The notes: generated by a model not told the origin, from the sequence alone. A stretch of 64,000 nucleotides of DNA from JANPCX01 sp031431125 (GCA_031431125.1 JANPCX010000031.1:1-64000), one strand, 5' to 3'; positions 17,947-27,489 are shown, counted from the stretch's first letter. Numbers and translations: made by a program.

Positions 17947-19337
17947 ACAGCGAAGGCATGAGCTCTTTTCTCTTCGTTGTCAGTTCGTCTACCAGCTACC
18001 GCCTCCAACGTTTGCTTGTGCAGCATTGTGTGGATAGAGGGCACCAGGTGGCGCTGGTCTACGATGGCCCCGTTGACGACCTGTATGCCCAGGTTGAAGA
18101 AGATGCTCGGTTGTGGGGCGCACCTGCGGTTGCGCTCGACACCTTGACAGTTCCCGAGGTGCGTCCGCAGTTGCGTTTGTCAGCGATGCACAGCCCGTTT
18201 CGGGTCTGGTTGTTTTCTCGGGAAGTTCCTTGGGATCAGTTCATTCATCGACGCATCCTGGGTGCTCGTTTAGCCGCGGCGCAGGAGCTGTTGAGCAAGT
18301 GGAGACCGAAAGCCATCTTGGTGTCCGAGGATGGCATCTCTGGTCCTGCTGCCATGATCGTTGCGGCCAGGAGTCTGCGCATACCTGTCTTCGACCTGCC
18401 ATACGGTTATGGAACGCAACATGACTTGGACAACTCTCTGGACGAGAAAGCGCAACAAGGAGAGGTGATTCGCCCCAAGGGCCGGCTGGGTAAGATGCTG
18501 CGCATTTTTGCTCCGATGTGGTTGAAAAAGGGGCGCCATGCAGGTGTTCTGATGTTTCCCGAAGATTACATAGCAGCCAGAGAAGCGCTCGGTATGACGC
18601 TGTCCAACGCCTGGATCGTTCACGGAGGACTCGCGGACAGGTTGCTCGTCGAGAGCGACCAAATGATGGCGCTCTACCGCTCAGAGGGAATTCCCCGGAA
18701 GAAACTCATTCTTACTGGCACGCCTTATTGCGACGTGATGGCCAAGGCCTTGGTAGACGATGCGCAGGCACGCGCGGCATTTCGACGACCACAGCCTATT
18801 CAACCCGGCGAGCTGAGGCTATTGGTATCTTGGCCTACAAGCTATCACGCGTCGCGGGCGGCGCATTGCGAATTCTCTACATACGAAGAGATGAGCAGAA
18901 CAGTTTTGGGTTGGCTCCATGCCTTGCCTGGTTGCCGCTTGTTGGTTTCCTTGCATCCGGCAGTTCCGAGCGAACTTCGGGGGATGTTGGAGGCAATGGG
19001 TTTGAACATGTCATCTGATTACGTCATTGACCTCATTCCCAAGAACGACATCTACATCAGCTATTTCTCTAGCACTCAGCGCTGGGCCATTGCCTGTGGC
19101 AAGCCTGTGGTCAATTACGACGCCTATGGTGTCGACTTGAATGTTTACGACGCGGCACCGGGCTTCGTCGGGACCCGCACTTTCGAAGAGTTCAAAGCGG
19201 CGATGTTGCGTTTGATCGACATTGACAACGGATTCAAAAAAGCAGCTTCTGATCAAATCACAGTGGCAGAAAAATGGGGCACGGTCGATGGAGGCTCCAT
19301 GGATCGGATATTGACTGCCCTGCTGCAAGCCAATTGA
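17943..19337 (+). CDS. Putative GT-B-fold glycosyltransferase (unassigned)
   Basis: A 464-residue protein with no signal peptide. It has an N-terminal Rossmann-like segment ('FLFVVSSSTSYRLQRLLVQH') and a C-terminal half with 'LVSLHPAVPSE' and 'RWAIACGKPVVNYDAYG'. The same C-terminal pattern occurs in the protein at 36296-37921, so the two look like distant paralogues. The features fit the CDP-glycerol-transferase/capsule-type GT-B group, but no specific donor can be assigned. It overlaps legI by four bases, suggesting use of the nonulosonate product. Confidence 0.6.
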   Translation: MNSEGMSSFLFVVSSSTSYRLQRLLVQHCVDRGHQVALVYDGPVDDLYAQVEEDARLWGAPAVALDTLTVPEVRPQLRLSAMHSPFRVWLFSREVPWDQFIHRRILGARLAAAQELLSKWRPKAILVSEDGISGPAAMIVAARSLRIPVFDLPYGYGTQHDLDNSLDEKAQQGEVIRPKGRLGKMLRIFAPMWLKKGRHAGVLMFPEDYIAAREALGMTLSNAWIVHGGLADRLLVESDQMMALYRSEGIPRKKLILTGTPYCDVMAKALVDDAQARAAFRRPQPIQPGELRLLVSWPTSYHASRAAHCEFSTYEEMSRTVLGWLHALPGCRLLVSLHPAVPSELRGMLEAMGLNMSSDYVIDLIPKNDIYISYFSSTQRWAIACGKPVVNYDAYGVDLNVYDAAPGFVGTRTFEEFKAAMLRLIDIDNGFKKAASDQITVAEKWGTVDGGSMDRILTALLQAN

Positions 19338-19349
19338 CCATCTCGCAAC

Positions 19350-20852
19350 ATGCTTTTCAACTCGTACCATTTTCTCTTTGTCTTCTTGCCCATTGTTTTG
19401 GTGGGTTTTCACCTTCTACATAGAAAATCGCGGCGATTGGCGTTGGCCTGGATCACGCTGAGTTCCTTGGTTTTCTATGGCTACTGGGACTATCGCTATC
19501 TGGCCCTCATCGTCCTGTCCATTTGCATCAACTGCGGCTTGGGCTATCTGATAGCCCGCAATCGAGACCGTCGCTGGATGATCGTTGGTGTGGCAGCGAA
19601 CCTTGCGGTGATCGCGTGGTTCAAGTATTCGTTGTTCGTTTTTCTCACGTTGACACAGGGTGCTGTCGCGACGCCGGATTTTCTGAAAGGCATTGTTTTG
19701 CCCTTGGGAATTTCGTTCTTCACGTTCCAGCAGATTGCCTATTTGGTCAATGTCTGGCGCGGCCAAGAGCAGCCAGCGCGCCTTGAGACCCACGCCTTCA
19801 TCGTGCTGTTTTTCCCGCACTTGATTGCAGGGCCGATCGTGCTGTACGAAAACATCGTGGCGCAAGTCAAACGGGCCAACCACAGGCGCGGCTACTTTTC
19901 AGCTTGTTTCCGTGTGGGTGTGCTCTTGTTCTCCATTGGCTTGTTTAAAAAAATCGTCATTGCCGATTCGCTGGCGCCTTTCGTGAAGCAGATCTTCGAC
20001 TTTGCGGCCAACCCCAACTACGAGTTCTTGTTTCCAGATGCAGTGCTTGGGGCCTCCGCCTATTCGTTGCAGCTCTACTTTGATTTCTCCGGCTATTCCG
20101 ATATGGCGATTGGCTTGGCGCTGATGTTCGGTTTGAAACTGCCGATGAACTTCAACTCCCCTTACCAAGCCACCAGCATCATTGATTTTTGGCGCCGCTG
20201 GCACATGACTCTGTCGTCGTTTTTTAGAAACTATGTCTACATTCCGTTGGGGGGCAGTCGCAAGGGCGTTCCAGCGCAGATTGTGTTCGTCTTGGTCGTC
20301 TTTTTTCTGACTGGCTTGTGGCATGGGGCTGCTTGGACATTCGTGGTGTGGGGCTTTCTGCATGGGGTGTTGGTGGCAATCAACCACCTGTGGGCTCTGA
20401 CCCCTTGGCGTCGCCAGTTGTTGGCGACCAACTCGGGCGCAATTCGCTACGCCTACCGGTTTGTTTGCTGGATGCTCACCATGACCGCGGTGGCCTCGCT
20501 GTGGGTGTTGTTTCGCGCTGACTCGTGGACGACCGTGATGAAGTTTGGGCTGGCCATCGCCGAGTTTCGATTTCGCGGTCCACACCCGATTCCAGATATG
20601 AACATCTACTATGTGCTGCCCCCCGCGATTCTGTTGCTGTTTCTGTGCTGTTGGTGTTTGCCGAATTCCCTCCAAATCGTGCGGTGGCTTCGCAGGCAAT
20701 CACAGCTCAGGCAGGTACGCGGGCCAGCGTCGATCCGGTTCCTCGCGCTGTGCCGACGGTTGACTTTCCCTCTGGTCGCGGCGTTTTGCTTGTATTTCGC
20801 GGTGACCAGCATCGGCCATGTTCGTAGCGAGTTCCTATATTTCAATTTCTGA
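19350..20852 (+). CDS. MBOAT-family O-acyltransferase (AlgI-like)
   Basis: A 500-residue polytopic membrane protein. It starts 'MLFNSYHFLFVFLPIV', as in AlgI/PatA proteins. MBOAT signatures 'DFSGYSDMAIGLALMFG', 'NYVYIPLGGSRKG' and the catalytic-His segment 'GLWHGAAWTFVVWGFLHG' are present. It moves an acyl (usually acetyl) group across the inner membrane for O-acylation of an exported glycan. The SGNH-like gene directly downstream is a likely partner, as in the AlgI/AlgJ and PatA/PatB systems. Confidence 0.92.
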   Translation: MLFNSYHFLFVFLPIVLVGFHLLHRKSRRLALAWITLSSLVFYGYWDYRYLALIVLSICINCGLGYLIARNRDRRWMIVGVAANLAVIAWFKYSLFVFLTLTQGAVATPDFLKGIVLPLGISFFTFQQIAYLVNVWRGQEQPARLETHAFIVLFFPHLIAGPIVLYENIVAQVKRANHRRGYFSACFRVGVLLFSIGLFKKIVIADSLAPFVKQIFDFAANPNYEFLFPDAVLGASAYSLQLYFDFSGYSDMAIGLALMFGLKLPMNFNSPYQATSIIDFWRRWHMTLSSFFRNYVYIPLGGSRKGVPAQIVFVLVVFFLTGLWHGAAWTFVVWGFLHGVLVAINHLWALTPWRRQLLATNSGAIRYAYRFVCWMLTMTAVASLWVLFRADSWTTVMKFGLAIAEFRFRGPHPIPDMNIYYVLPPAILLLFLCCWCLPNSLQIVRWLRRQSQLRQVRGPASIRFLALCRRLTFPLVAAFCLYFAVTSIGHVRSEFLYFNF

Positions 20853-20859
20853 CATCGAA

Positions 20860-21861
20860 ATGACAACCTTTAAGTTTTTGTCGATGCTTGGTGTCTTGGT
20901 GCTTTCTTTCCATCTGGCATGGTCCGCTGTGGTGGTGGTTGCACTTCGCACTTTCTACGAGCACCGAATTGTCAATGTCAGGAAGATACCGAACGTAGAT
21001 AAAAAATGGGAGAATTTCAGTTCGGCTTTTGTTTCGGAAGTAATTAAAGTCGCGGCTACCGAACAGAAACCACATGTGATGTTTGCTGGTTCGTCAGTAA
21101 CCTACGGCTATCCATGGCAAGAGCGCATTATCTATACAAAGGTGGTGGCGAACGATTTGCCAGAATGGAAAGTCTCTAATCTCAGCATTATTGGGGTTGG
21201 CATGCAATCATTGACCGATTTTGCGACTTGTGCACTCAGCTCGGAAAATCGCCCCTCTATTCTCATAGTGGAGATTCCACTGGTCAACTCTACTGCATCC
21301 ATCAGCCCTGGATCAGTAAGGGTTCCAAGGCGATGTTTACCTTATGACCAGGGTTTTCCTGGCTATTGGTCTTTGGTTGCATCGAAGCCGTATGGCTTGG
21401 GTTGGGTATCTATTCTGTGGGATGAAGAGGCTTACGAAAAACCCGATGCTGATCTGGTAATTACACCCTTACCCCCAACTTACTTTGCTGACAAGCAGCA
21501 CTTTCAGAAAATTGAAGATTACTATGTTTCGGAATTGAGACGATTCATTTCGTCTGTTTCAGTCATGAGTGGAAAAGTTTTTGTTTATGTGTCTCCTATA
21601 CTAGCGACTGCGATATCAAAAGCAGGTGGTGATCGAGCGGCTGTTGAGTATCAAATTGAATTAACAAATAAGATATGTTTAGAGTATAAAAATGTAACCT
21701 GCCTTGATAGTTCAATTTTCAGTGATCGCCCAGAGCTGTTTTACAATCTGACGCACCTGAATCATCGTGGACACCGCGCCTTGGCGCAGTGGTTTGAGCC
21801 CTACATCGTTTCACAAGGCGGTTCTGTCGTTCCACCGCGTCGTCCACCTCTTACCAACTGA
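20860..21861 (+). CDS. SGNH/GDSL-like membrane-anchored hydrolase or O-acyltransferase
   Basis: A 333-residue protein with an N-terminal signal anchor (about residues 4-28). A GDSL-like nucleophile motif 'VMFAGSSVTYGYPW' gives the Ser, and a C-terminal 'THLNHRGHRAL' block gives the His. The usual Asp before that His is replaced by Thr, though a nearby acidic residue could substitute. The ATG at 20860 follows the MBOAT stop by seven bases. Pairing with MBOAT suggests it transfers acyl groups to the glycan in the periplasm (inference). The gene is much more AT-rich than its neighbours, suggesting separate acquisition. Confidence 0.7.
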   Translation: MTTFKFLSMLGVLVLSFHLAWSAVVVVALRTFYEHRIVNVRKIPNVDKKWENFSSAFVSEVIKVAATEQKPHVMFAGSSVTYGYPWQERIIYTKVVANDLPEWKVSNLSIIGVGMQSLTDFATCALSSENRPSILIVEIPLVNSTASISPGSVRVPRRCLPYDQGFPGYWSLVASKPYGLGWVSILWDEEAYEKPDADLVITPLPPTYFADKQHFQKIEDYYVSELRRFISSVSVMSGKVFVYVSPILATAISKAGGDRAAVEYQIELTNKICLEYKNVTCLDSSIFSDRPELFYNLTHLNHRGHRALAQWFEPYIVSQGGSVVPPRRPPLTN

Positions 21862-21870
21862 ACAGAAAAA

Positions 21871-22896
21871 ATGTCCAAACGTTTTTTGCTCATCGGCACC
21901 GGCCGCATGGGCATGTCCCATTTGCGGGCCGCTCGCAACCTCGGCCTGGAACTGGCCGGTCTTTGCGACTTGCGCCCCGAAAATCTTGAGAAAGCGGCTG
22001 CACAGGCCGGTATCGGTGCCGCGGCCTGTTTCAGCAGTCCAGAAGCCTTGTTTGCTTCCCATCCAGGTGTTGACTTGGTCTTGATTGCTACCACGGCCGA
22101 CTCGCATCGAGCCCTCGTTGAGCTGGCCGCTGCGTCAGGTGCGAAGGCAATTCTGTGCGAGAAGCCGCTCGCCACGTCGGTGGCTGACTGCTCGGCCATG
22201 ATTGCGGCTTGCGACAAGAGCGGCAGTTTGCTGGCTGTGAACCATCAAATGCGTTTCATGGACCAGTACGCGCTGATCCGCAAAGAGCTCGACGGTGGAC
22301 GTTTCGGCAAGCTCGGCAGCATGAATGTGGTGGCAGGCTGTTTCGGCATGGCCATGAACGGTTCACACTACTGCGAGGCGTTCCGCTGGTTGACGGGCAG
22401 TGACATCGTCAGCGCAACCGCCTGGTTTTCTCCCGGCACCTTGGCCAATCCCCGTGGCGCGCAGTTTTCGGATCATGCGGGTGAGGTGCGTTTTGAATCT
22501 GCCGATGGGCGCCGTCTGCTGATGAGCATTGGCGCGGACCAAGGTCATGGCATGACAGTCACCTATGCGGCGCAATGGGGCCATCTTTTTGTCGACGAAC
22601 TAGAAGGCAGTTATTGGGCGACTGCTCGCAAGCCGGAACACCAAACATTGCCGGTCACCAGGTATGGCATGCCCTCGGACCGTTGGGAGACACGTTTCCC
22701 ACAAGCAGACAATGTGGGGCCTACACAGGCCGTCATTGCTGCTTTGTTGCAGGGCCGGGGTTATCCAGACGGGCAGGCCGGTCGGTCCGCTGTGGCCGCC
22801 ATGGTGGCTGCCGCCCGTTCCGTTGAGTTAGGCAGCCGCCCAGTTCGTCTGGACGAGCTCGGCACCTACGAAACCACCCGTTTCCCCTGGGCCTGA
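21871..22896 (+). CDS. Gfo/Idh/MocA-family oxidoreductase (1 of 3)
   Basis: A 341-residue NAD(P)-dependent sugar oxidoreductase. Rossmann 'LLIGTGRMGMSHLRAA' (residues 5-20), 'LCEKPLATSV' with the conserved EKP lysine, and 'VNHQMRFMDQYALI' precede the alpha/beta dimerisation domain. Members oxidise or reduce a sugar hydroxyl. GC content returns to normal after the AT-rich gene upstream. It sits 12 bases before the PtmE-like gene. Related ptm clusters also include such a dehydrogenase, but the substrate is unknown. Confidence 0.85.
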   Translation: MSKRFLLIGTGRMGMSHLRAARNLGLELAGLCDLRPENLEKAAAQAGIGAAACFSSPEALFASHPGVDLVLIATTADSHRALVELAAASGAKAILCEKPLATSVADCSAMIAACDKSGSLLAVNHQMRFMDQYALIRKELDGGRFGKLGSMNVVAGCFGMAMNGSHYCEAFRWLTGSDIVSATAWFSPGTLANPRGAQFSDHAGEVRFESADGRRLLMSIGADQGHGMTVTYAAQWGHLFVDELEGSYWATARKPEHQTLPVTRYGMPSDRWETRFPQADNVGPTQAVIAALLQGRGYPDGQAGRSAVAAMVAAARSVELGSRPVRLDELGTYETTRFPWA

Positions 22897-22908
22897 ATTA
22901 GATTCCGC

Positions 22909-23967
22909 ATGTCAAACCGAACCGCCATTGAAAAAATCACCTTGCCACCGAATGCGCCGATTCGGGATGCAGCAAGGGTCATCCAGTCTCAGGACATCAA
23001 GTTTGTTTTGGTTTGCAACCCAGCGGGCAAGCTGCTGGGTACCGTGACCGACGGCGACATTCGGCGCTCCATCCTGGCCGATCTGGGGCCGAGTTCACCG
23101 ATCGAACTCATCATGAATCCCAACCCCCGTGTGACGCGCCAGCATGAGAACCGGGTCCAAATCCGGGAGCAAATGCGCACCGCTGTGATCCGTCACCTTC
23201 CGGAAGTCGACGACGCCTACAGGGTGGTTGACATTTTTTTCCTGGACGAGCCTGACTCCGTCTCGCCGCTGGAGAACCCGGTGGTACTGATGGCCGGTGG
23301 TCGCGGTGAGCGGCTCAGGCCGTTCACGGAGAGTGTGCCCAAGCCCCTGCTCAAGGTGGGCGGCAAACCAGTGATGGAGCGGGCCATCGAAGCGCTCATC
23401 AGGCAAGGCTTTCGCAAGTTTCACATTTCCGTGAACTACCTGGGCCACATGATTGAAGATCACTTCGGTGACGGTAGCCGTTGGGGCGTCAGCATCGAGT
23501 ACCTGCGTGAGCGAGAACCCTTGGGGACGGCGGGGGCGTTGTCGGGTTTTGCTCGCCCGAACCATCCCTTCGTCGTGATGAACGGTGATCTTTTGACGGG
23601 CACCAACTTGCGTGCCATGGTGGCCCAATGTGAAAGTGGTGCCAAGGCTGTGATGGGTGCGCGTGAATACGCCTATACCGTTCCCTACGGTTGTCTGGAG
23701 GTCGACAACGGCCGCATCCGCGGCATCGAAGAAAAACCCACGCTTTACCATTTCATCAGTGCTGGCATTTATGTGTTTGCCCCCGACGTGTTGGATTATG
23801 TCGAGCCCCAAGTGCGTTTGGACATGCCCGACCTGTTTCGCAAGCTGATCGATGCTCGTCATGATGTTCGTTATCACCACATCACCGAAGAGTGGATCGA
23901 CATTGGCAGCAAGGAAGACCTGGCGTGGGCGCGTGGCATGCATGGTGCGGAAGGCAACGATGATTGA
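22909..23967 (+). CDS. ptmE: CBS-domain sugar-1-phosphate nucleotidylyltransferase, PtmE-like
   Basis: A 352-residue fusion. Residues 1-115 form a pair of CBS motifs ('VLVCNPAGKLLGTVTDGDIR'). Residues 125-345 form a nucleotidyltransferase with 'LMAGGRGERLRPFTESVPKP' and 'PFVVMNGDLLTG'. The same CBS plus NTP-transferase architecture is found in PtmE, which makes GDP-glucosamine at the start of the Campylobacter legionaminic acid route. GTP specificity here is inferred. Its 3' end overlaps the CMP-sugar synthetase gene by eight bases. Confidence 0.82.
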   Translation: MSNRTAIEKITLPPNAPIRDAARVIQSQDIKFVLVCNPAGKLLGTVTDGDIRRSILADLGPSSPIELIMNPNPRVTRQHENRVQIREQMRTAVIRHLPEVDDAYRVVDIFFLDEPDSVSPLENPVVLMAGGRGERLRPFTESVPKPLLKVGGKPVMERAIEALIRQGFRKFHISVNYLGHMIEDHFGDGSRWGVSIEYLREREPLGTAGALSGFARPNHPFVVMNGDLLTGTNLRAMVAQCESGAKAVMGAREYAYTVPYGCLEVDNGRIRGIEEKPTLYHFISAGIYVFAPDVLDYVEPQVRLDMPDLFRKLIDARHDVRYHHITEEWIDIGSKEDLAWARGMHGAEGNDD

Positions 23968-24652
23968 CGGATTGCGGGTCATTGCCCTCACACCGGCGCG
24001 CGGCGGGAGCAAGGCCGTGCCCTACAAGAACCTGCACCCGCTTGGTGGCAAGCCCTTGTTGGCTTGGCCTGTAGAGTGCGCTTTGCAGACGCCTGAGATT
24101 GACCGAGTCATTGTCTCCACCGACGACGATCGCATCGCAAAAGCAGCGGTCCAGCTCGGTGCCGAGGTCTATCGCCGACCCGATCATCTGGCCACGGATA
24201 CGGCCTTGGTGGCGGACACCATCAGGCAGTTGTGGACTCAATTGCGGGCCGAAGGTGAGCTGGCCCAGATACTCGTTTTGTTGGAGGCGACATCACCGTT
24301 TCGCACACCTGTACTTGTTTCCCGTTGTCTTCGCCGGTTGGTGAACGAACAATTGGACTCGATCGCAACGTTCAACGAAGCCGACATCAACCCCGAGCGC
24401 ACCTGGCGCATTGAGGCTGGCTCCCCAGCGCCTTTTATTGCCGGTGCCGTACCATGGAAGCCCCGGCAGTTGCTGACACCCGCCTACCAGCTCAATGGGG
24501 CGGTTTACGCCTTCTTTCCAGACCGGTTGCCACCCGGTATTCCCAACATTCTGTTCGGAAAAATGGGCGCGGAGAGCGTGCCTAGAGATTCCGTCATTGA
24601 CATCGACACGCTTCAAGACTTCAACATCGCCAATGCCTTACTCCAATCCTGA
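23960..24652 (+). CDS. CMP-nonulosonate cytidylyltransferase (NeuA/PtmB-like), copy 1
   Basis: A 230-residue cytidylyltransferase. 'IALTPARGGSKAVPYKNLHP' is the P-loop-like CTP-binding motif of CMP-sialic acid synthetases, followed by 'VIVSTDDDRIAKAA', 'LLEATSPFR' and 'QLNGAVYAF'. It would activate a nonulosonic acid as the CMP sugar. The ATG at 23960 is in the tail of ptmE. A second such gene lies at 31553-32284; which sugar each uses is undetermined. Confidence 0.88.
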   Translation: MIDGLRVIALTPARGGSKAVPYKNLHPLGGKPLLAWPVECALQTPEIDRVIVSTDDDRIAKAAVQLGAEVYRRPDHLATDTALVADTIRQLWTQLRAEGELAQILVLLEATSPFRTPVLVSRCLRRLVNEQLDSIATFNEADINPERTWRIEAGSPAPFIAGAVPWKPRQLLTPAYQLNGAVYAFFPDRLPPGIPNILFGKMGAESVPRDSVIDIDTLQDFNIANALLQS

Positions 24653-25457
24653 ATCCGCCCCACGTCTGGCCGACCTGTTTTCGCTCAAAGGACGCACCAC
24701 CCTCGTCATTGGAGGCTCTGGCCTGCTGGGAGGGCAAATCAGCTACGCCTTCGCTGAGTTGGGCGCCGAGCTCATCATCGCCAGTCGCAACCAGGAGCGC
24801 ACGGGACAGTTCGTGGAAACGTTGAAGCAGCAGTTTCCGGGGCTCACCGCCCACGCGTTAAGCGTCGACATTACCAAGCCCGAATCCATCAAAGCGTTGA
24901 TGGCGCGTACGAGCGAATTGACAAACGGCGGGCTCGATGTTCTTGTCAACAGTGGATGGTCTGGCCGCAAAAACACCTTCGAATCCATCTCCGACGACGA
25001 CTGGAACAACGACATCGAGGTGTGCTTGAACGGCGTTTTTCGCTGCGTCAAAGCGGCCACGCCGCTGCTCAAAGCGCGGCGCGGCAACATCCTGAGCATC
25101 GCCTCCATGTACGGCCATGTCGCGCCTGACTACCGCATGTACGACAGTGAAAAGTTTTCCAACCCGCCCAGCTATGGCGCCGCCAAAGCCGGTGTGATTC
25201 AACTCACCAAGTACCTCGCCAGCTTTTTGTCAGTCCATGGCATACGCGCCAATTGCATCAGCCCCGGACCATTCCCCTTTGAGAGCACGCAAAAAGAGAA
25301 TCCCAATTTCATTGGCCGATTGGCCGCCAAAAATCCACTCAATCGCATTGGTCAACCGCATGAACTCAAGGGTGCCGCGGCCATGTTGTGCTCGGATGCG
25401 GGTTCCTACATGACGGGGCAGAACATTTGCATCGATGGTGGATGGGCAGTCTGGTGA
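24633..25457 (+). CDS. SDR-family oxidoreductase, PtmA-like (copy 1)
   Basis: A 274-residue classical SDR: 'LVIGGSGLLGGQISYAFAEL' (cofactor), 'VNSGWSGRK', 'SIASMYGHVAP', 'YGAAKAGVIQLTKYL' (Tyr-x3-Lys) and a C-terminal 'MTGQNICIDGGWAVW'. PtmA-type SDRs occur in legionaminic acid loci. Its start lies inside the 3' end of the cytidylyltransferase gene (20-base overlap). A related SDR sits at 27506-28330. Confidence 0.85.
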   Translation: MPYSNPESAPRLADLFSLKGRTTLVIGGSGLLGGQISYAFAELGAELIIASRNQERTGQFVETLKQQFPGLTAHALSVDITKPESIKALMARTSELTNGGLDVLVNSGWSGRKNTFESISDDDWNNDIEVCLNGVFRCVKAATPLLKARRGNILSIASMYGHVAPDYRMYDSEKFSNPPSYGAAKAGVIQLTKYLASFLSVHGIRANCISPGPFPFESTQKENPNFIGRLAAKNPLNRIGQPHELKGAAAMLCSDAGSYMTGQNICIDGGWAVW

Positions 25458-26557
25458 CAGGCTGGTGGCGGGGGCGGTGGGGTAAAGCGTTGGCGGGCAT
25501 CGTCCTCACGGGCGCCGCGCTTTGCTTGGGGGTTGTTTTGTGGATTAAATTGGAACCCGTGGTTCGCGGCTGTAAGTCGATTCCGACCGCTGGCAAAGTC
25601 ACTAAAGTGATTTTTCACAGCGGGCGCTACTGTTTATTGTCAGATTTGAATTGGGACAAGGCCGGTGCTCCAATAATAATTTCAAAATCCAATATAACCC
25701 TTGATTTGAATGGCTTTACCATTCGAGGGAACAAGCAGAAGCTGAATCAAGTTGGTATCTTGTTGAGCGATGGCGTAAGCGGTGTGTCGATAGAGAATGG
25801 AAACATAGAATTTGTTCAGGTTGGAATTCGTGCCAAAGAGGTTCAACAATTTCGAGTGTCTAAGGTGAACTTCCATTCAATTTCATGGCTCGGTCTGCAT
25901 CTCAACGGTTCTGACAATTCGGTCATAAACTCAAATTTCACCGATATTGGTGTTCGAGATGATGGTAGCGATGGCGATGCCTATGCAGTTGGTATCATGG
26001 CAGCTGGGGATAATTTTTTAATTGAAAAAAATACTTTTTCAGATATTGCTAGACAGCCTGTTCCTCAGGCTCAGTCGGGTGAGGGTGTATCTATTATTGT
26101 TTCTGAAAATTCTTCAAACTTCAAAATCCTCAATAACACTTTTAAAAGTGTATCCAGTTCGTCGACCGAAAATTTAGGAATTTGGGTGCGCGGCAAGGGT
26201 ATTTTGATTGCTTCCAACAAATTCATATCCTTGGGTCGGCCCATAGGCGGCAAGCTTGATGCAGCCAATCGAGTGCTTGGGAATGAATTCAAATCCCCTG
26301 ATAGCTATAAAACCAACAATGGTGGCTCGAATAAGCATGCTGCTGTGTCTGTTAATATGACGGACTCATCGTTATTAATTATTAAGAATAATATTTTTTC
26401 TGGATATTACTGTCCTGTGCAGCTATTCAGTGAAGTTCCAAAGCGTTTGGAGTTAGACGCAGAAAACAACAGAGCCGACTGGCCCGCTGGGGGGAGAGCC
26501 TGTATGTCAGGAGTTTGGCACTCCGATGTCATCAACTGGCCCGAACCACCCAAGTAA
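25442..26557 (+). CDS. Membrane-anchored right-handed parallel beta-helix protein
   Basis: A 371-residue protein with an N-terminal transmembrane anchor (about residues 15-37). An extended repetitive segment follows (about 75-340) with Asn-rich turns typical of a parallel beta-helix ('NITLDLNGFTIRGN', 'NNTFKSV', 'KNNIFSGYY'). The fold suits a polysaccharide lyase, epimerase or binding protein. No catalytic residues can be assigned. The body of the gene is strikingly AT-rich, unlike its flanks, so it was probably acquired separately. The ATG at 25442 overlaps the SDR stop by 16 bases. Confidence 0.7.
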   Translation: MGSLVTGWWRGRWGKALAGIVLTGAALCLGVVLWIKLEPVVRGCKSIPTAGKVTKVIFHSGRYCLLSDLNWDKAGAPIIISKSNITLDLNGFTIRGNKQKLNQVGILLSDGVSGVSIENGNIEFVQVGIRAKEVQQFRVSKVNFHSISWLGLHLNGSDNSVINSNFTDIGVRDDGSDGDAYAVGIMAAGDNFLIEKNTFSDIARQPVPQAQSGEGVSIIVSENSSNFKILNNTFKSVSSSSTENLGIWVRGKGILIASNKFISLGRPIGGKLDAANRVLGNEFKSPDSYKTNNGGSNKHAAVSVNMTDSSLLIIKNNIFSGYYCPVQLFSEVPKRLELDAENNRADWPAGGRACMSGVWHSDVINWPEPPK

Positions 26558-26571
26558 CTCAACTACCAATC

Positions 26572-27489
26572 ATGATTCGAGTTGGAATTATCGGTATGAG
26601 TGAGGGGAATGGCCATCCCTTCTCTTTTTCTGCGATCGTCAACGGGTACGACGAAAATCATTTCGCCAATGCGGGCTGGCCAGTGATCTTGAACTACCTC
26701 AAACAACAACCGGCTGATCGGTTTGGCTTTGCTGACGTCCGTGTGACACACGCGTGGACGCAGGACCTGCTGGTCACGCGCAAACTCTGCGCCGCGTGCC
26801 GCATCGACAAGGCCTGCGAGAACGCAATGGCAATGCGCGGTGAAGTCGATGCGGTGATCATTGCGCGGGACGACTGGGAGTCGCACGCTGCGTTGGCCAT
26901 GCCGTTTCTGGAGTTCGGGATTCCAGTGTTTGTGGATAAACCCCTGAGCTTGGAGCCATCGCAACTGGATGCGTTCTTGCCCTACCTGCACAGCGGCAAG
27001 TTGATGTCATGCTCGGGACTGCGTTACGCCGCTGAGCTTGATGACATGCGCCTGCCAGAACGCGACACTGGCCAGATTCAGCTGATCTCGGGTACGGTGC
27101 TCAACGCCCTGGACAAATACGGCATCCATTTGATAGAAGCCGTGGCCAGTTTGGGTGGGGAGTTTGCTCGTCCCGTGTCGGTGACCCGACTTGCTGCCCC
27201 CCATGCATCGTATTTGTTGACGCTGGATGGCGGTGTGCCTTTCCACCTTGATTGCCTCGGGCCAGTAGCCAAAACCTTCCACCTGAGCTTCTATGGTTCT
27301 GGCGGACATCGGCACTTCGACCTGCACGACAACTTCAGTGCCTTTAGGCGCACTCTAGAGAACTTTTTTCAAATGGTACGAACGGGTATGCCTGTGATTG
27401 AGCCTGAAGAAACGCTGGGTTTCATGCGATTGATCGCCGCTGCGCAGCAACTTGAACCTGGAGCCTCGGTCCAGTTAAAAACGGACTGA
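26572..27489 (+). CDS. Gfo/Idh/MocA-like oxidoreductase (2 of 3)
   Basis: A 305-residue protein with Rossmann start 'VGIIGMSEGNGHPFSFSAIV', 'DAVIIARDDWESHAALAMPF' and 'IPVFVDKPLSL' with the conserved DKP lysine. The dimerisation domain is shorter than usual. The start replaces the classical GxGxxG with GMSEGNG, so cofactor binding may differ. The ATG at 26572 lies 14 bases after the beta-helix gene. Sugar substrate unknown. Confidence 0.75.
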   Translation: MIRVGIIGMSEGNGHPFSFSAIVNGYDENHFANAGWPVILNYLKQQPADRFGFADVRVTHAWTQDLLVTRKLCAACRIDKACENAMAMRGEVDAVIIARDDWESHAALAMPFLEFGIPVFVDKPLSLEPSQLDAFLPYLHSGKLMSCSGLRYAAELDDMRLPERDTGQIQLISGTVLNALDKYGIHLIEAVASLGGEFARPVSVTRLAAPHASYLLTLDGGVPFHLDCLGPVAKTFHLSFYGSGGHRHFDLHDNFSAFRRTLENFFQMVRTGMPVIEPEETLGFMRLIAAAQQLEPGASVQLKTD

